DNA from: Microbacteriaceae bacterium UBA1487
GTDB lineage: Bacteria; Actinomycetota; Actinomycetes; Actinomycetales; Microbacteriaceae
Length of the DNA stretch: 26,425 nt
Assembly: GCA_002325245.1 (NCBI GenBank)
Contig: DCRR01000020.1
Location: forward strand, 1 to 26,425
Reading direction: 5' to 3'
The translations under genes were made by a program, and so were the position numbers. Position 1 is the stretch's first letter, and the number at the start of each line of letters is the position of its first letter. Positions 14,810-21,744 of this stretch are shown here, in pieces. Below the pieces are notes generated by a model. It had not been told where the DNA came from, searched no databases, and worked only from the letters and a program-made list of their open reading frames with translations.

Positions 14810-16048
14810 GTGAGCGACAAGAAGCTGGAACGCGTGAACGCATCCGCCCGCGTGCGTCCGACCGTGGCGCGCCACGGACGCCAGAAGCGCGCCCGGGCCT
14901 GGAAGGCCGTGCTCGGCCTGATCGGCGGCGGCCTCGCCGTCCTCCTCGTCTCGGGTTCCGCGGTCGCCGGCATCGCTGTCTGGCAGACGGCCGGTGACAT
15001 CGAGACCGAGGCCATCGGCTTCGACGCCGTGGCGCTCCCGCCGAGCGTCGGTCCCTACGAGGGCGGCTTCAACATCCTGATCGTCGGCAGCGACACCCGC
15101 GAGGGCGACAACGCCGCCGTCGGCGGCTACGAGAGCTCGACGCTGAACGATGTCACGATGCTTCTGCACGTCGCGGAGGACCACCAGAGCGCAACTCTCG
15201 TGAGCATCCCGCGCGACCTCATGGTGCCGCTGCCCGCGTGCGAGAACGGCGGGCCGGCCACCGCCACCTCCATGAACACGACGCTGTTCTACGGGGGACT
15301 CAGCTGCACGGTCGACACGGTCGAGAACCTGACCGGTCTCGAGATCCAGTTCGCCGGGCTCATCACCTTCGTCGGTGTCATCGAGATGTCGAACGCCGTC
15401 GGCGGTGTCGATGTCTGCATCGACGGAGACCTCACTGACTCGTATGTCGGGCTCAACCTGAAAGCGGGAACGAACACGCTTGAAGGCGCCACGGCGCTGC
15501 AGTTCCTGCGCTCTCGCCACGGCGTCGGCGATGGCAGCGATCTCGGCCGCATCAGCTCGCAGCAGGTGTACCTGTCGTCGCTGGTGCGCACGCTCAAGAG
15601 CGATGAGACGCTGAGCGATGCCGCCACGGTGTACAGCCTGGCGAAGGCCGCGACGCAGAACATGACGCTGTCGCAGAACTTCGGGCGCGTGGACATCCTG
15701 GTGTCGATCGCCCTCGTGCTGAAGGACATCCCGCTCGAGAACATCGTTCTCGTGCAGTACCCGAGCACGACCGGGGTCACGACGCCGTCGTACTACGCGG
15801 GCAAGGTCGCGCCGCTGCAGGCCCAAGCCGACGCGCTGTTCGCGGCGCTTCAGGCGGATACCCCGATCGCTCTCGACGGCGACTCGCTCGACAGCAACCA
15901 CAGCGGTTCCACGCTCGACCCGAACGCGCCCACCGCGACGGCCGAGCCGACGGAATCGGCCACCGCGACGCCGACGACTGAACCCGTCACGGTGTCGGGC
16001 GTCAAGGGCCAGAGTGCCGACCAGTACACCTGCGCCGTCGCCAACTGA
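14810..16048 (+). CDS. LytR-CpsA-Psr (LCP) family wall-polymer ligase
   Basis: A 412-residue membrane-anchored LCP protein. A basic cytoplasmic N-terminus (residues 1-32) precedes one membrane helix (about 33-57, KAVLGLIGGGLAVLLVSGSAVAGIAVW). The LCP domain spans about 85-265, with GGFNILIVGSDTREGD, DVTMLLHV, VSIPRDLMVP and TALQFLRSRHGVGDGSDLGRISSQQ; the conserved Asp and Arg residues bind the polyprenyl-pyrophosphate substrate. These proteins transfer lipid-linked anionic or secondary wall polymers to peptidoglycan. The tail (about 360-395) is a Thr/Pro/Ala-rich, low-complexity linker ending in DQYTCAVAN, and the separate LytR_C domain of some homologues is absent. GTG 14810 has GAGG 5 nt upstream. 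It sits alone between two tRNA-Ser genes. Confidence 0.92.
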   Translation: MSDKKLERVNASARVRPTVARHGRQKRARAWKAVLGLIGGGLAVLLVSGSAVAGIAVWQTAGDIETEAIGFDAVALPPSVGPYEGGFNILIVGSDTREGDNAAVGGYESSTLNDVTMLLHVAEDHQSATLVSIPRDLMVPLPACENGGPATATSMNTTLFYGGLSCTVDTVENLTGLEIQFAGLITFVGVIEMSNAVGGVDVCIDGDLTDSYVGLNLKAGTNTLEGATALQFLRSRHGVGDGSDLGRISSQQVYLSSLVRTLKSDETLSDAATVYSLAKAATQNMTLSQNFGRVDILVSIALVLKDIPLENIVLVQYPSTTGVTTPSYYAGKVAPLQAQADALFAALQADTPIALDGDSLDSNHSGSTLDPNAPTATAEPTESATATPTTEPVTVSGVKGQSADQYTCAVAN

Positions 16049-16079
16049 TCGCGCGTTCGTCATCCCCGCCGTCGGCGGC

Positions 16080-16085
16080 TATGAT
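16080..16085 (+). promoter_or_regulatory. Putative -10 for tRNA-Ser(GCU)
   Basis: TATGAT lies 16 nt upstream of the tRNA in the 53-bp gap after the LCP gene. No clear -35 is seen. Confidence 0.5.
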
Positions 16086-16101
16086 TGCGAAGGCAATACC
16101 G

Positions 16102-16190
16102 GGAGACGTCGCATAGTCCGGTCGAGTGCACCACCCTGCTAAGGTGGAGACCCCTCTGGGGGTCCGCGGGTTCAAATCCCGCCGTCTCCG
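16102..16190 (+). tRNA. tRNA-Ser (anticodon GCU)
   Basis: The acceptor GGAGACG pairs with CGTCTCC (16183-16189), followed by discriminator G. The anticodon stem CCACC/GGTGG closes the loop CTGCTAA with anticodon GCT at 16138-16140. The long variable arm GACCCCTCTGGGGGTC and T arm GCGGGTTCAAATCCCGC are typical of serine. CCA is not encoded. It reads AGC/AGU. The 87 bp from here to the LacI-family gene hold nothing I recognise. Confidence 0.97.
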
Positions 16191-16277
16191 CAAGTTGACT
16201 TGGTCCGCAGTTCAACGTCTAGTCGAGGGCGTTGTGCGGGCCGCGTCTCGTTGGCCGCGGATGGTTGCGGTGCGCGC

Positions 16278-17312
16278 TCACATGACCGCGCTCGAACCTC
16301 TCGGGACGACCCGGGTCGGGAGACGCTCGATTCCCGGAGACGGAGGCCGCCCGCCGATCGCGTTCAGGAGTTCGCGGGCGGCGACGTGCCCGACGGCACC
16401 GAGGTTCAGTTCGACCGTCGACAGCTGCGGACGGGTTGCTTCGACCATGACGTCCCAGTTGTCGAAGCCGACCACCGCGACGTCGCGTGGAACCTGAACG
16501 CCCTTATCGCGGAGGGTCTCGACGCACCCGCGTGCAAGCTGATCGTTGCCGCAGATGATCGCGTCGACCTCTCGACCGGAGGCAAGGATCTGGGCCGCTG
16601 CCTGTCGACCCCAGCTCTCCGTCCACTCCCCGTACAACGGCTCGTGCGCCAGGGCCAGGCTGTTGGCTTCGAGCACCCGAGTGATCGCCGCGAGTCTCGC
16701 CGGGGCGCTGTCTTGGATCGCGCTCGGGCCCGACGCGAAGGCGATCTTGCGCCGGCCCGTATCGATCAGGTGTTGAGCGACGGCCGCGGCCCCGGCCGCA
16801 TCATCCGGAATCACGGAAAAGTCGCTTGGATCGCGCGACCACGACAGGGCGTAGACGACGGGGACACTCAGATCGCGCCCGATCGAGTTGCGGGACGAGA
16901 TGCCGGTGCCCGTGACGAGGATCCCGTCCACATGGCGACGCAGCAGCGTCTCGATGAAGTGCTGTTCCCGGATCGGGTCGCCGCGACCATCGCACACGAT
17001 GAGGGCGATCTCCTGCTCGGCGAGCGTCTCGATGGCGCCGAGCAATACGGGCACGGTGAGACGGCCGAAGCGGTCGCTCGTGATCAGGCCGACCGTGCGT
17101 GCTCTCGGCTCGTCGCTGCCGCCGAGTCGAGCGCCGCCGTCGTAGCCGAGCTCGGCCGCAACGTCCATGATGCGCCGTCGCGTCGCGTCGCTCACGGCCC
17201 CCCGGCCGGAGAACGCCTTCGAGACGGTGCCCACGGAGACGCGTGCGCGAGCCGCCACGTCGCGCGCCGTTGCGCGTCGTGCGCCCGGCATTCCATCCTC
17301 CGGCTTGGCCAT
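16278..17312 (-). CDS. LacI-family regulator of the second sugar locus
   Basis: A 344-residue LacI/GalR protein. The helix-turn-helix is at residues about 14-36 (ATARDVAARARVSVGTVSKAFSG). The sensor domain ends in VAVVGFDNWDVMVEATRPQLSTVELN and a short Gly/Pro/Arg-rich tail. The segment after LGYDGG lacks the usual PNxxARSL hinge helix and instead reads ARLGGSDEPRART, an oddity that may go with its operator, which has no central CpG. ATG 17312 is chosen because it is exactly 7 nt after minus-strand TATAGT; an in-frame ATG 16 codons upstream would run into the operator. It is divergent from the lipoprotein gene and should repress both directions until a sugar, probably an oligosaccharide brought in by this locus, binds. 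It differs clearly from the CebR-like protein of the first locus. Confidence 0.88.
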   Translation of the reverse strand: MAKPEDGMPGARRATARDVAARARVSVGTVSKAFSGRGAVSDATRRRIMDVAAELGYDGGARLGGSDEPRARTVGLITSDRFGRLTVPVLLGAIETLAEQEIALIVCDGRGDPIREQHFIETLLRRHVDGILVTGTGISSRNSIGRDLSVPVVYALSWSRDPSDFSVIPDDAAGAAAVAQHLIDTGRRKIAFASGPSAIQDSAPARLAAITRVLEANSLALAHEPLYGEWTESWGRQAAAQILASGREVDAIICGNDQLARGCVETLRDKGVQVPRDVAVVGFDNWDVMVEATRPQLSTVELNLGAVGHVAARELLNAIGGRPPSPGIERLPTRVVPRGSSAVM

Positions 17313-17318
17313 AGCGTG

Positions 17319-17324
17319 ACTATA
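17319..17324 (-). promoter_or_regulatory. Leaderless -10 element for the second lacI-type gene
   Basis: TATAGT on the minus strand (in GGTATAGT, 17326-17319) ends 7 nt before the ATG at 17312. The same octamer occurs on the plus strand as the -10 of the divergent lipoprotein gene. Confidence 0.65.
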
Positions 17325-17332
17325 CCAACGAA

Positions 17333-17347
17333 AGGAAACTGTTTCCT
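17333..17347. promoter_or_regulatory. Operator O1 of the second sugar locus
   Basis: AGGAAAC-T-GTTTCCT is a perfect 15-bp odd-centred palindrome lying 8 bp upstream of the regulator gene's -10, where the -35 region would be. Together with the similar O2 it is the likely binding site of the divergent LacI-type protein and would give autoregulation. Confidence 0.8.
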
Positions 17348-17379
17348 CGTATTTCGGCAATAATTTCTCTGTTCCAGCC

Positions 17380-17410
17380 TTGACGGTGCGCAGATCCGGG
17401 TGGGTATAGT
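17380..17410 (+). promoter_or_regulatory. Promoter of the second sugar-transport operon
   Basis: TTGACG (17380-17385) and TATAGT (17405-17410), separated by 19 bp, form the best promoter upstream of the lipoprotein gene. The spacer is slightly long. Transcription would begin near 17417, giving a leader of about 106 nt with O2 inside it. Confidence 0.6.
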
Positions 17411-17438
17411 GTGCAACGGAGAAACGGTGTGAGAAACA

Positions 17439-17453
17439 TAGAAACTGTTTCCT
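17439..17453. promoter_or_regulatory. Operator O2 of the second sugar locus
   Basis: TAGAAAC-T-GTTTCCT shares the 11-bp core GAAACTGTTTC and the full right arm with O1. Two more GAAAC half-sites stand just upstream (17421-17425 and 17433-17437). It lies about 22-36 nt downstream of the predicted transcription start, a road-block position. Confidence 0.75.
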
Positions 17454-17522
17454 TCAGGTGAACGAGTCGTTGCTCGCACGTCCTGGGTCGAAAGATCAGC
17501 TCATAACAAAGGAGTTATCACA

Positions 17523-18818
17523 ATGAGTGCACAGCAATTTCGAGCCGTCACGGGGGTCGCCGCCGTCGGCGTCCTCTCGCTGGCGCTGTCCGGGTGCGCG
17601 GGCGGCGCGGCCGAGCCTGTCGTCGCGACGGACATCTCGGCAGAAGACAGTGGTGCCACCCTCGAACTGTGGGTTCGCCCCGGAAACGAAGCCGTCACCG
17701 ATGCCGTCGTCGAGGCCTACAACCAGGCGCACGACAACACCGTCAGCATCACGCACGTCCCCGCCGATCAGTACATGACGAAGTTCGCGCAGGCGGCCCA
17801 GACGAACTCGCTCCCCGACCTGCTCGGCACCGACCTCGTCCTGATGCCTCAGCTGGCGATGACCGGCGAGCTGCTGGATCTGACGGATCTGCTCGCGGAG
17901 AGCGGCGCCGCCGGCAACCTCGCGCCGGCGCACATCCAGGCCTCGACGCACGATGACCGCGTCTACGGTGTCCCGTACGTCGCGGATACCTCGCTCTACC
18001 TCTACAACAAGGACCTGTTCCGCGAGGCCGGCCTCGACCCCGAGACGCCGCCCACCACGTGGGACGGCATCCAGGAAGCGGCCGCCGCGGTGTCCGCGCT
18101 GGGTGACGACATCTCCGGGCTCTACGTCAGCGCAGGCTGCACGGGTTGCATGTCTTACACGCTGAGTCCGCTCGTCTGGGCGCAGGGTGTCGACATCGTC
18201 GACCGTGAGGGCAAGTTCGAGTACGACACCCCCGAAGTTCAGGCAGCGTTGACGTTCCTGCAAGAACTTTCCGAGGCGGGCGACATCCCGGCGTCGGCGA
18301 AGACCGACACCGGTGAAGGCTTCTTCGCTGTGTTCGCGTCCGGCAAGGTCGGGATCAACTTCGCCGGCGGCAACGGCGTCAACACGTCGACGATCGGCAC
18401 CGACCCGGCGTTCGACTTCGGCCTTGCGCCCATCCCCGGTCCGGTCGAGGGGCAGTTCGCCACCTTCTCCGGTGGAGACGCCCTGTCGGTCGCGGCGTCT
18501 TCGGACAACGCGAACGAGGCCTGGCACTTCATCGAATGGCTGACGTCGGTCGAGACGTCCGAGGACGTGTACTTCAGCCTCCCGGCGATCCCGCCGCGGG
18601 TTGACACGGTCGCGCCGTCGTCGTTGGGTGAGCAGTTCACCGTGCCGGCCGAACTCGTCAAGGACGGTCAGACCTACGTTTCGCTCTGGTACAACGACGT
18701 GGTCGCCTCCGCGCAGGGCCCGTGGCTCGAGATGGTGCAGTCCGTGATGTTCAACGGTGTCGACCCGGCGGAGGCCACGCGCATCGCGCAGGACGCCGCT
18801 GACGCAATCACCGAGTAG
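17523..18818 (+). CDS. ABC sugar-binding lipoprotein, second sugar locus
   Basis: A 431-residue family 1 solute-binding protein. Its signal peptide ends in the lipobox LALSGC (lipidated Cys25) followed by a Gly/Ala linker. The mature part starts ATLELWVRPGNEAVTDAVVEAYNQAH and keeps the family blocks RVYGVPYVADTSLYLYNKDLFREAGLDP, GKVGINFAGGNG and SGGDALSVAASSDNANEAWHFIEWL. A CxxC (SAGCTGCMSY, about residues 203-212) could form a disulfide and is less usual in this family. ATG 17523 has CAAAGGAG (17507-17514) 8 nt upstream. It would deliver an oligosaccharide to the two permeases that follow. Sequence differs strongly from the CebE-like protein, so another substrate is expected, which I cannot name. 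Confidence 0.9.
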   Translation: MSAQQFRAVTGVAAVGVLSLALSGCAGGAAEPVVATDISAEDSGATLELWVRPGNEAVTDAVVEAYNQAHDNTVSITHVPADQYMTKFAQAAQTNSLPDLLGTDLVLMPQLAMTGELLDLTDLLAESGAAGNLAPAHIQASTHDDRVYGVPYVADTSLYLYNKDLFREAGLDPETPPTTWDGIQEAAAAVSALGDDISGLYVSAGCTGCMSYTLSPLVWAQGVDIVDREGKFEYDTPEVQAALTFLQELSEAGDIPASAKTDTGEGFFAVFASGKVGINFAGGNGVNTSTIGTDPAFDFGLAPIPGPVEGQFATFSGGDALSVAASSDNANEAWHFIEWLTSVETSEDVYFSLPAIPPRVDTVAPSSLGEQFTVPAELVKDGQTYVSLWYNDVVASAQGPWLEMVQSVMFNGVDPAEATRIAQDAADAITE

Positions 18819-18828
18819 TTCCCGCCCC

Positions 18829-18861
18829 GGTGTCGGCTGGCGCGTTGCGTCAGCCGACACC
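18829..18861 (+). terminator. Intercistronic stem-loop between lipoprotein and permease genes
   Basis: GGTGTCGGCTG (18829-18839) pairs perfectly with CAGCCGACACC (18851-18861). The stem continues through a G-U pair and CGC/GCG to a 3-nt GTT loop, about 15 bp in all. It lies 10 bp after the lipoprotein stop and 15 bp before the permease start, with no U-tract. It probably stabilises the upstream message or partly attenuates, like the hairpin in the ceb operon. Confidence 0.7.
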
Positions 18862-18876
18862 ACTCAGGAGAAGACC

Positions 18877-19824
18877 ATGACGGAAACCATGCAGCGACCG
18901 GTCGCGACGGCGCCCGCGCCGTCGCGCGATCAGCCCCGACGGCACCTCAGCGCCGCGAGACGCGAAGCGCTCATGGGCTGGGCGCTGGCGGCCCCGAGTG
19001 CACTGCTGGTGGCTCTGTTCTTCCTGGTGCCGCTCGGGCTGACGATTGTCATGTCGTTCTTCGACTGGCCCACCTTCGGCACGCCGGAGCCGATCGGCGT
19101 CGAGAACTACACCGACCTTTTGCAGCAACCCAAGTTCGCCAAGGCTGTCGTGTTCACGGTCACCTACACCCTGGTCGCGTCGATCGCGGGCATCGCCGTG
19201 TCGCTCGGGCTGGCGCTGCTCGTGCGACCGCGCTTTCACGGGCGCACGGTGAGTCGGGCGGCCCTCTTCGCCCCCGTGACGATCGGATTCGTTCCCGCCG
19301 GGCTCCTCTGGCTGTCGATCGGCAACTCGCGCACCGGTGTCCTTCCGCAGATCGCTCAATTCTTCGGGCTCATGCAGCCAGGGGGGGACTGGTTCGCTGA
19401 GCCGTCGTCGACGCTCGCAATCGTTGTCACGATGACTGTCTGGAAGACGGCAGGACTCGCGATGCTGGTGCTTCTGATCGGAATGGATTCGATCCCTGGT
19501 GAGGTCTACGAGGCCGCACGCCTCGACGGAGCCAATGCGTGGCAGACCCTCACGCGCGTCACGCTTCCGTTGATCGTGAAGCCGCTCTCGTTGGTGATTC
19601 TGATCACCGCGACATCGACGTTCCTCGCGTTCGACCAGTTCTACACGATGACCAAGGGCGGGCCGGATGGCTCGACCGTGACCGTCGTGTACTACCTCTA
19701 CAACGCGGCTTTCGTCAGTTTCGACCGAGGGTACGCCGCGGCGATCGCCGTGGTGATCGTGGTCGCGCTTGCTGCCTTCTCGGTGATCCAAGTCCGACTT
19801 CAACGTGGGAAAGGCCGGTCCTGA
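18877..19824 (+). CDS. CUT1 ABC sugar permease (MalF type), second locus
   Basis: A 315-residue membrane subunit. A Pro/Arg-rich cytoplasmic N-terminus (residues 1-35) precedes six predicted helices, starting with MGWALAAPSALLVALFFLVPLGLTIVMSFFDW. The EAA loop is EVYEAARLDGANAWQTLTRVTLPLIVK, followed by FDQFYTMTKGGPDGSTVTVVYYLYNAAF, typical of MalF/UgpA-like subunits. ATG 18877 has AGGAGA 6 nt upstream. The stop at 19824 is 1 nt before the GTG of the next permease. A G7 run at 19381-19387 is read in frame. It forms the channel with the next gene product; the ATPase is not encoded nearby. Confidence 0.92.
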   Translation: MTETMQRPVATAPAPSRDQPRRHLSAARREALMGWALAAPSALLVALFFLVPLGLTIVMSFFDWPTFGTPEPIGVENYTDLLQQPKFAKAVVFTVTYTLVASIAGIAVSLGLALLVRPRFHGRTVSRAALFAPVTIGFVPAGLLWLSIGNSRTGVLPQIAQFFGLMQPGGDWFAEPSSTLAIVVTMTVWKTAGLAMLVLLIGMDSIPGEVYEAARLDGANAWQTLTRVTLPLIVKPLSLVILITATSTFLAFDQFYTMTKGGPDGSTVTVVYYLYNAAFVSFDRGYAAAIAVVIVVALAAFSVIQVRLQRGKGRS

Positions 19825-19825
19825 C

Positions 19826-20692
19826 GTGAGCGCCAAATCCTCTGACACCGCACGAGCCCCCCGACGGAGCCGTCGCGGGGTCGCGCGGCCCGTGACCGCG
19901 CTCGTGCTCGCCGCGCTGTTCGCATTCCCGGTCGCATGGACGATCATCGGCAGCTTCAAGCCCGTCACCGAGGCGAACGCTTCTCCGCCCGTGTGGTGGC
20001 CGAGTTTCTTCAGTCTGGAGAACTACGCCAAGCTCGGCGGGTCGGGGTCGTCGCTGGGCCTTTACATCACCAACTCGCTAGTGGTCACGTTGATGACCGT
20101 CGTCATCACCACCGTCGTCGCCACGCTGGGCGGATACGCGTTCGCGCGATTCCGATTCCCGGGCAAGAAGACCCTGTTCGGGCTCACGATCGGCATGCTT
20201 CTGGTGCCCTATCCTGCCTTGCTGGTGTCGTTGTTCACGGTGATGATCTGGTTCGGCCTCACGAACTCCCTGCTCGGGTTGGCGCTGATCTACTCGACAT
20301 TCCAGATGCCGTTCGCCATCTTCATGATGAAGAACTCGTTCGAGAGCGTCCCCGACGAGATCGTCGAGGCGGGTGAGCTCGACGGGTGCACCAAAATCAC
20401 GGCGCTGCCGCGGCTGCTGCTGCCCCTGGTGGCACCGGGAATGGTCACCGTCGCCTTGTTCGCCTTTCTTGCCGGGTGGAACGAGTTCATCGCGGCGCTG
20501 GTTCTGCTCAACGACAACGACCTCTTCACCTTGCCCATCGCGCTCGTCAATGCGCAGAACGGCCCCCTCAACACCATCGACTGGGGCGCGCTCCAGGCGG
20601 GAATCACCGTGACGATGGTGCCCGCGATCGTGCTGTTCGTGGCACTCCAGAAGTACTACGTGTCGGGCCTGATCGCCGGCTCGGGAAAGTAG
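19826..20692 (+). CDS. CUT1 ABC sugar permease (MalG type), second locus
   Basis: A 288-residue MalG-like subunit: basic N-terminus (RAPRRSRRGVARP), a first helix with FAFPVAWTIIGSFKPVTEANASPPVWWPSFFSLENYAKL, and the EAA loop EIVEAGELDGCTKITALPRLLLPLVAP. The C-terminus is QKYYVSGLIAGSGK. GTG 19826 is preferred, being 1 nt after the upstream stop. A GTG seven codons earlier (19805) would overlap the previous gene and lacks a ribosome-binding site. It partners the preceding permease and is followed after 2 nt by the glycosidase gene, so lipoprotein, permeases and hydrolase form one transcript. Confidence 0.92.
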   Translation: MSAKSSDTARAPRRSRRGVARPVTALVLAALFAFPVAWTIIGSFKPVTEANASPPVWWPSFFSLENYAKLGGSGSSLGLYITNSLVVTLMTVVITTVVATLGGYAFARFRFPGKKTLFGLTIGMLLVPYPALLVSLFTVMIWFGLTNSLLGLALIYSTFQMPFAIFMMKNSFESVPDEIVEAGELDGCTKITALPRLLLPLVAPGMVTVALFAFLAGWNEFIAALVLLNDNDLFTLPIALVNAQNGPLNTIDWGALQAGITVTMVPAIVLFVALQKYYVSGLIAGSGK

Positions 20693-20694
20693 AA

Positions 20695-21744
20695 ATGTCC
20701 AATCCTGCTACGACGTCGGCCTATCCGACTCATCGGATCGCGACCCCCGAGCGCGACGGCGAGCTGCTCGTGTCCCCGTCGTTCGTGGAGGGTCGATTCG
20801 ACAGCCGCGCCGTGGATTGCCCGTTCGTGTTCACCGTCGACGGACGACGCGGGATGACGTACGTCGGGTGGGACGGGGTCGGCTACCAGACTGCGCTCGC
20901 GTGGCAGCAGGCAGACGGATCCTGGCAGCACGATCGGATCATCCTCGCGCGCGACCCGCAGCATCCTCATCGCCGCTACAACGCCGCCCTGACGTCGATC
21001 GTCCGTGACAACGACCTGTGGTCCGACGGCGAGCTGGTGGCCATCGACGGCTGGTACTACGCCACCTACCACGCGTATCCGGGGGCTGGGTATGAGGCAG
21101 GGCCGGGGGTCATCGGCTTCCTCCGCAGCCGCGACCTGGTGACGTGGGAGGACACCGGCTCAGTGCTGCAGGCGGGCGACGGTGCCGAGTGGGAGCAGGG
21201 CGGCCTCTACAAGTCCTGGTTGATGGTCGTGGATGGGATCTTCCACCTCTTCTACAACGCGAAAGACCGCGACGAGTTCGGCTCGACTCAGGTTCCGCCG
21301 GTGTGGATCGAGCAGACCGGACTTGCCACGTCGGCGGATCTGGTCAGCTGGACCCGAGACTCCGCGAACCCGGTCCTGCGGGTGGGAGGCCCCGGCGACA
21401 TGGATGAGCGCTTCGCCTCCGACCCCTGCGTGCTGCGGGACGGCGAGCAGTGGGTCATGTTCTATTTCGGTCTCGCCGCCGATGGGCATGCTCGCGAGGG
21501 CTACGCGACGTCGCCCGACCTTCGGTCCTGGTGCAAGTCGTCCGACCTGCTGCTCGACGTGGGCGCCGCGGGATCGCTCGACGACGTGCACGCGCACAAA
21601 CCGGCGGTTGTCCACTGGGACGGGCGGCTTGAGCACTATTACTGCGCGGTCGGCTCGCAAGCGCCCGTCGTCGCGGGGGAGTCGACCCGCGCCGAGCGGC
21701 GTGGCATCGCCCGCGCTGTGAGCGGCGGCGCCACGGCTGTCTGA
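20695..21744 (+). CDS. Five-bladed beta-propeller glycosidase (GH43/GH117-like superfamily), cytoplasmic
   Basis: A 349-residue protein without signal peptide. Repeating blade signatures RSRDLVTWED (144-153), ATSADLVSWTRD (211-222) and ATSPDLRSWCKS (271-282), with aromatic strands such as WYYATYHAY and GIFHLFYNAKD between them, mark the five-bladed propeller shared by GH32, GH43, GH62, GH117 and GH130. Candidate acidic residues are Asp41 (VDCPFVF), Glu166/Glu168 (AEWEQGG) and Asp243 (ASDPCVLRDG). A striking DDVHAHKP (296-303) recalls GH117, where a His rather than a Glu has been proposed as acid; this comparison is from memory and weak. Not a clear member of any family by eye. It starts 2 nt after the permease stop, with GGGAAAG overlapping that stop as ribosome-binding site. 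Role inferred: trimming the imported oligosaccharide, perhaps an arabinosyl or other side-chain residue. Confidence 0.75.
   Translation: MSNPATTSAYPTHRIATPERDGELLVSPSFVEGRFDSRAVDCPFVFTVDGRRGMTYVGWDGVGYQTALAWQQADGSWQHDRIILARDPQHPHRRYNAALTSIVRDNDLWSDGELVAIDGWYYATYHAYPGAGYEAGPGVIGFLRSRDLVTWEDTGSVLQAGDGAEWEQGGLYKSWLMVVDGIFHLFYNAKDRDEFGSTQVPPVWIEQTGLATSADLVSWTRDSANPVLRVGGPGDMDERFASDPCVLRDGEQWVMFYFGLAADGHAREGYATSPDLRSWCKSSDLLLDVGAAGSLDDVHAHKPAVVHWDGRLEHYYCAVGSQAPVVAGESTRAERRGIARAVSGGATAV

Noticed and set aside
16102..16190. attL-type repeat of the tRNA-Ser(GCU) 3' end at the far edge of the sugar locus
   Set aside because: I looked for the TTCAAATCCCGCC/GTCTCCG end downstream, around 25376-25428 and beyond, and did not find it; no integrase is present.
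19381..19387. G7 run in a permease gene as a possible frameshift
   Set aside because: The reading frame and membrane-protein character continue unbroken on both sides (MQPGGDWF).
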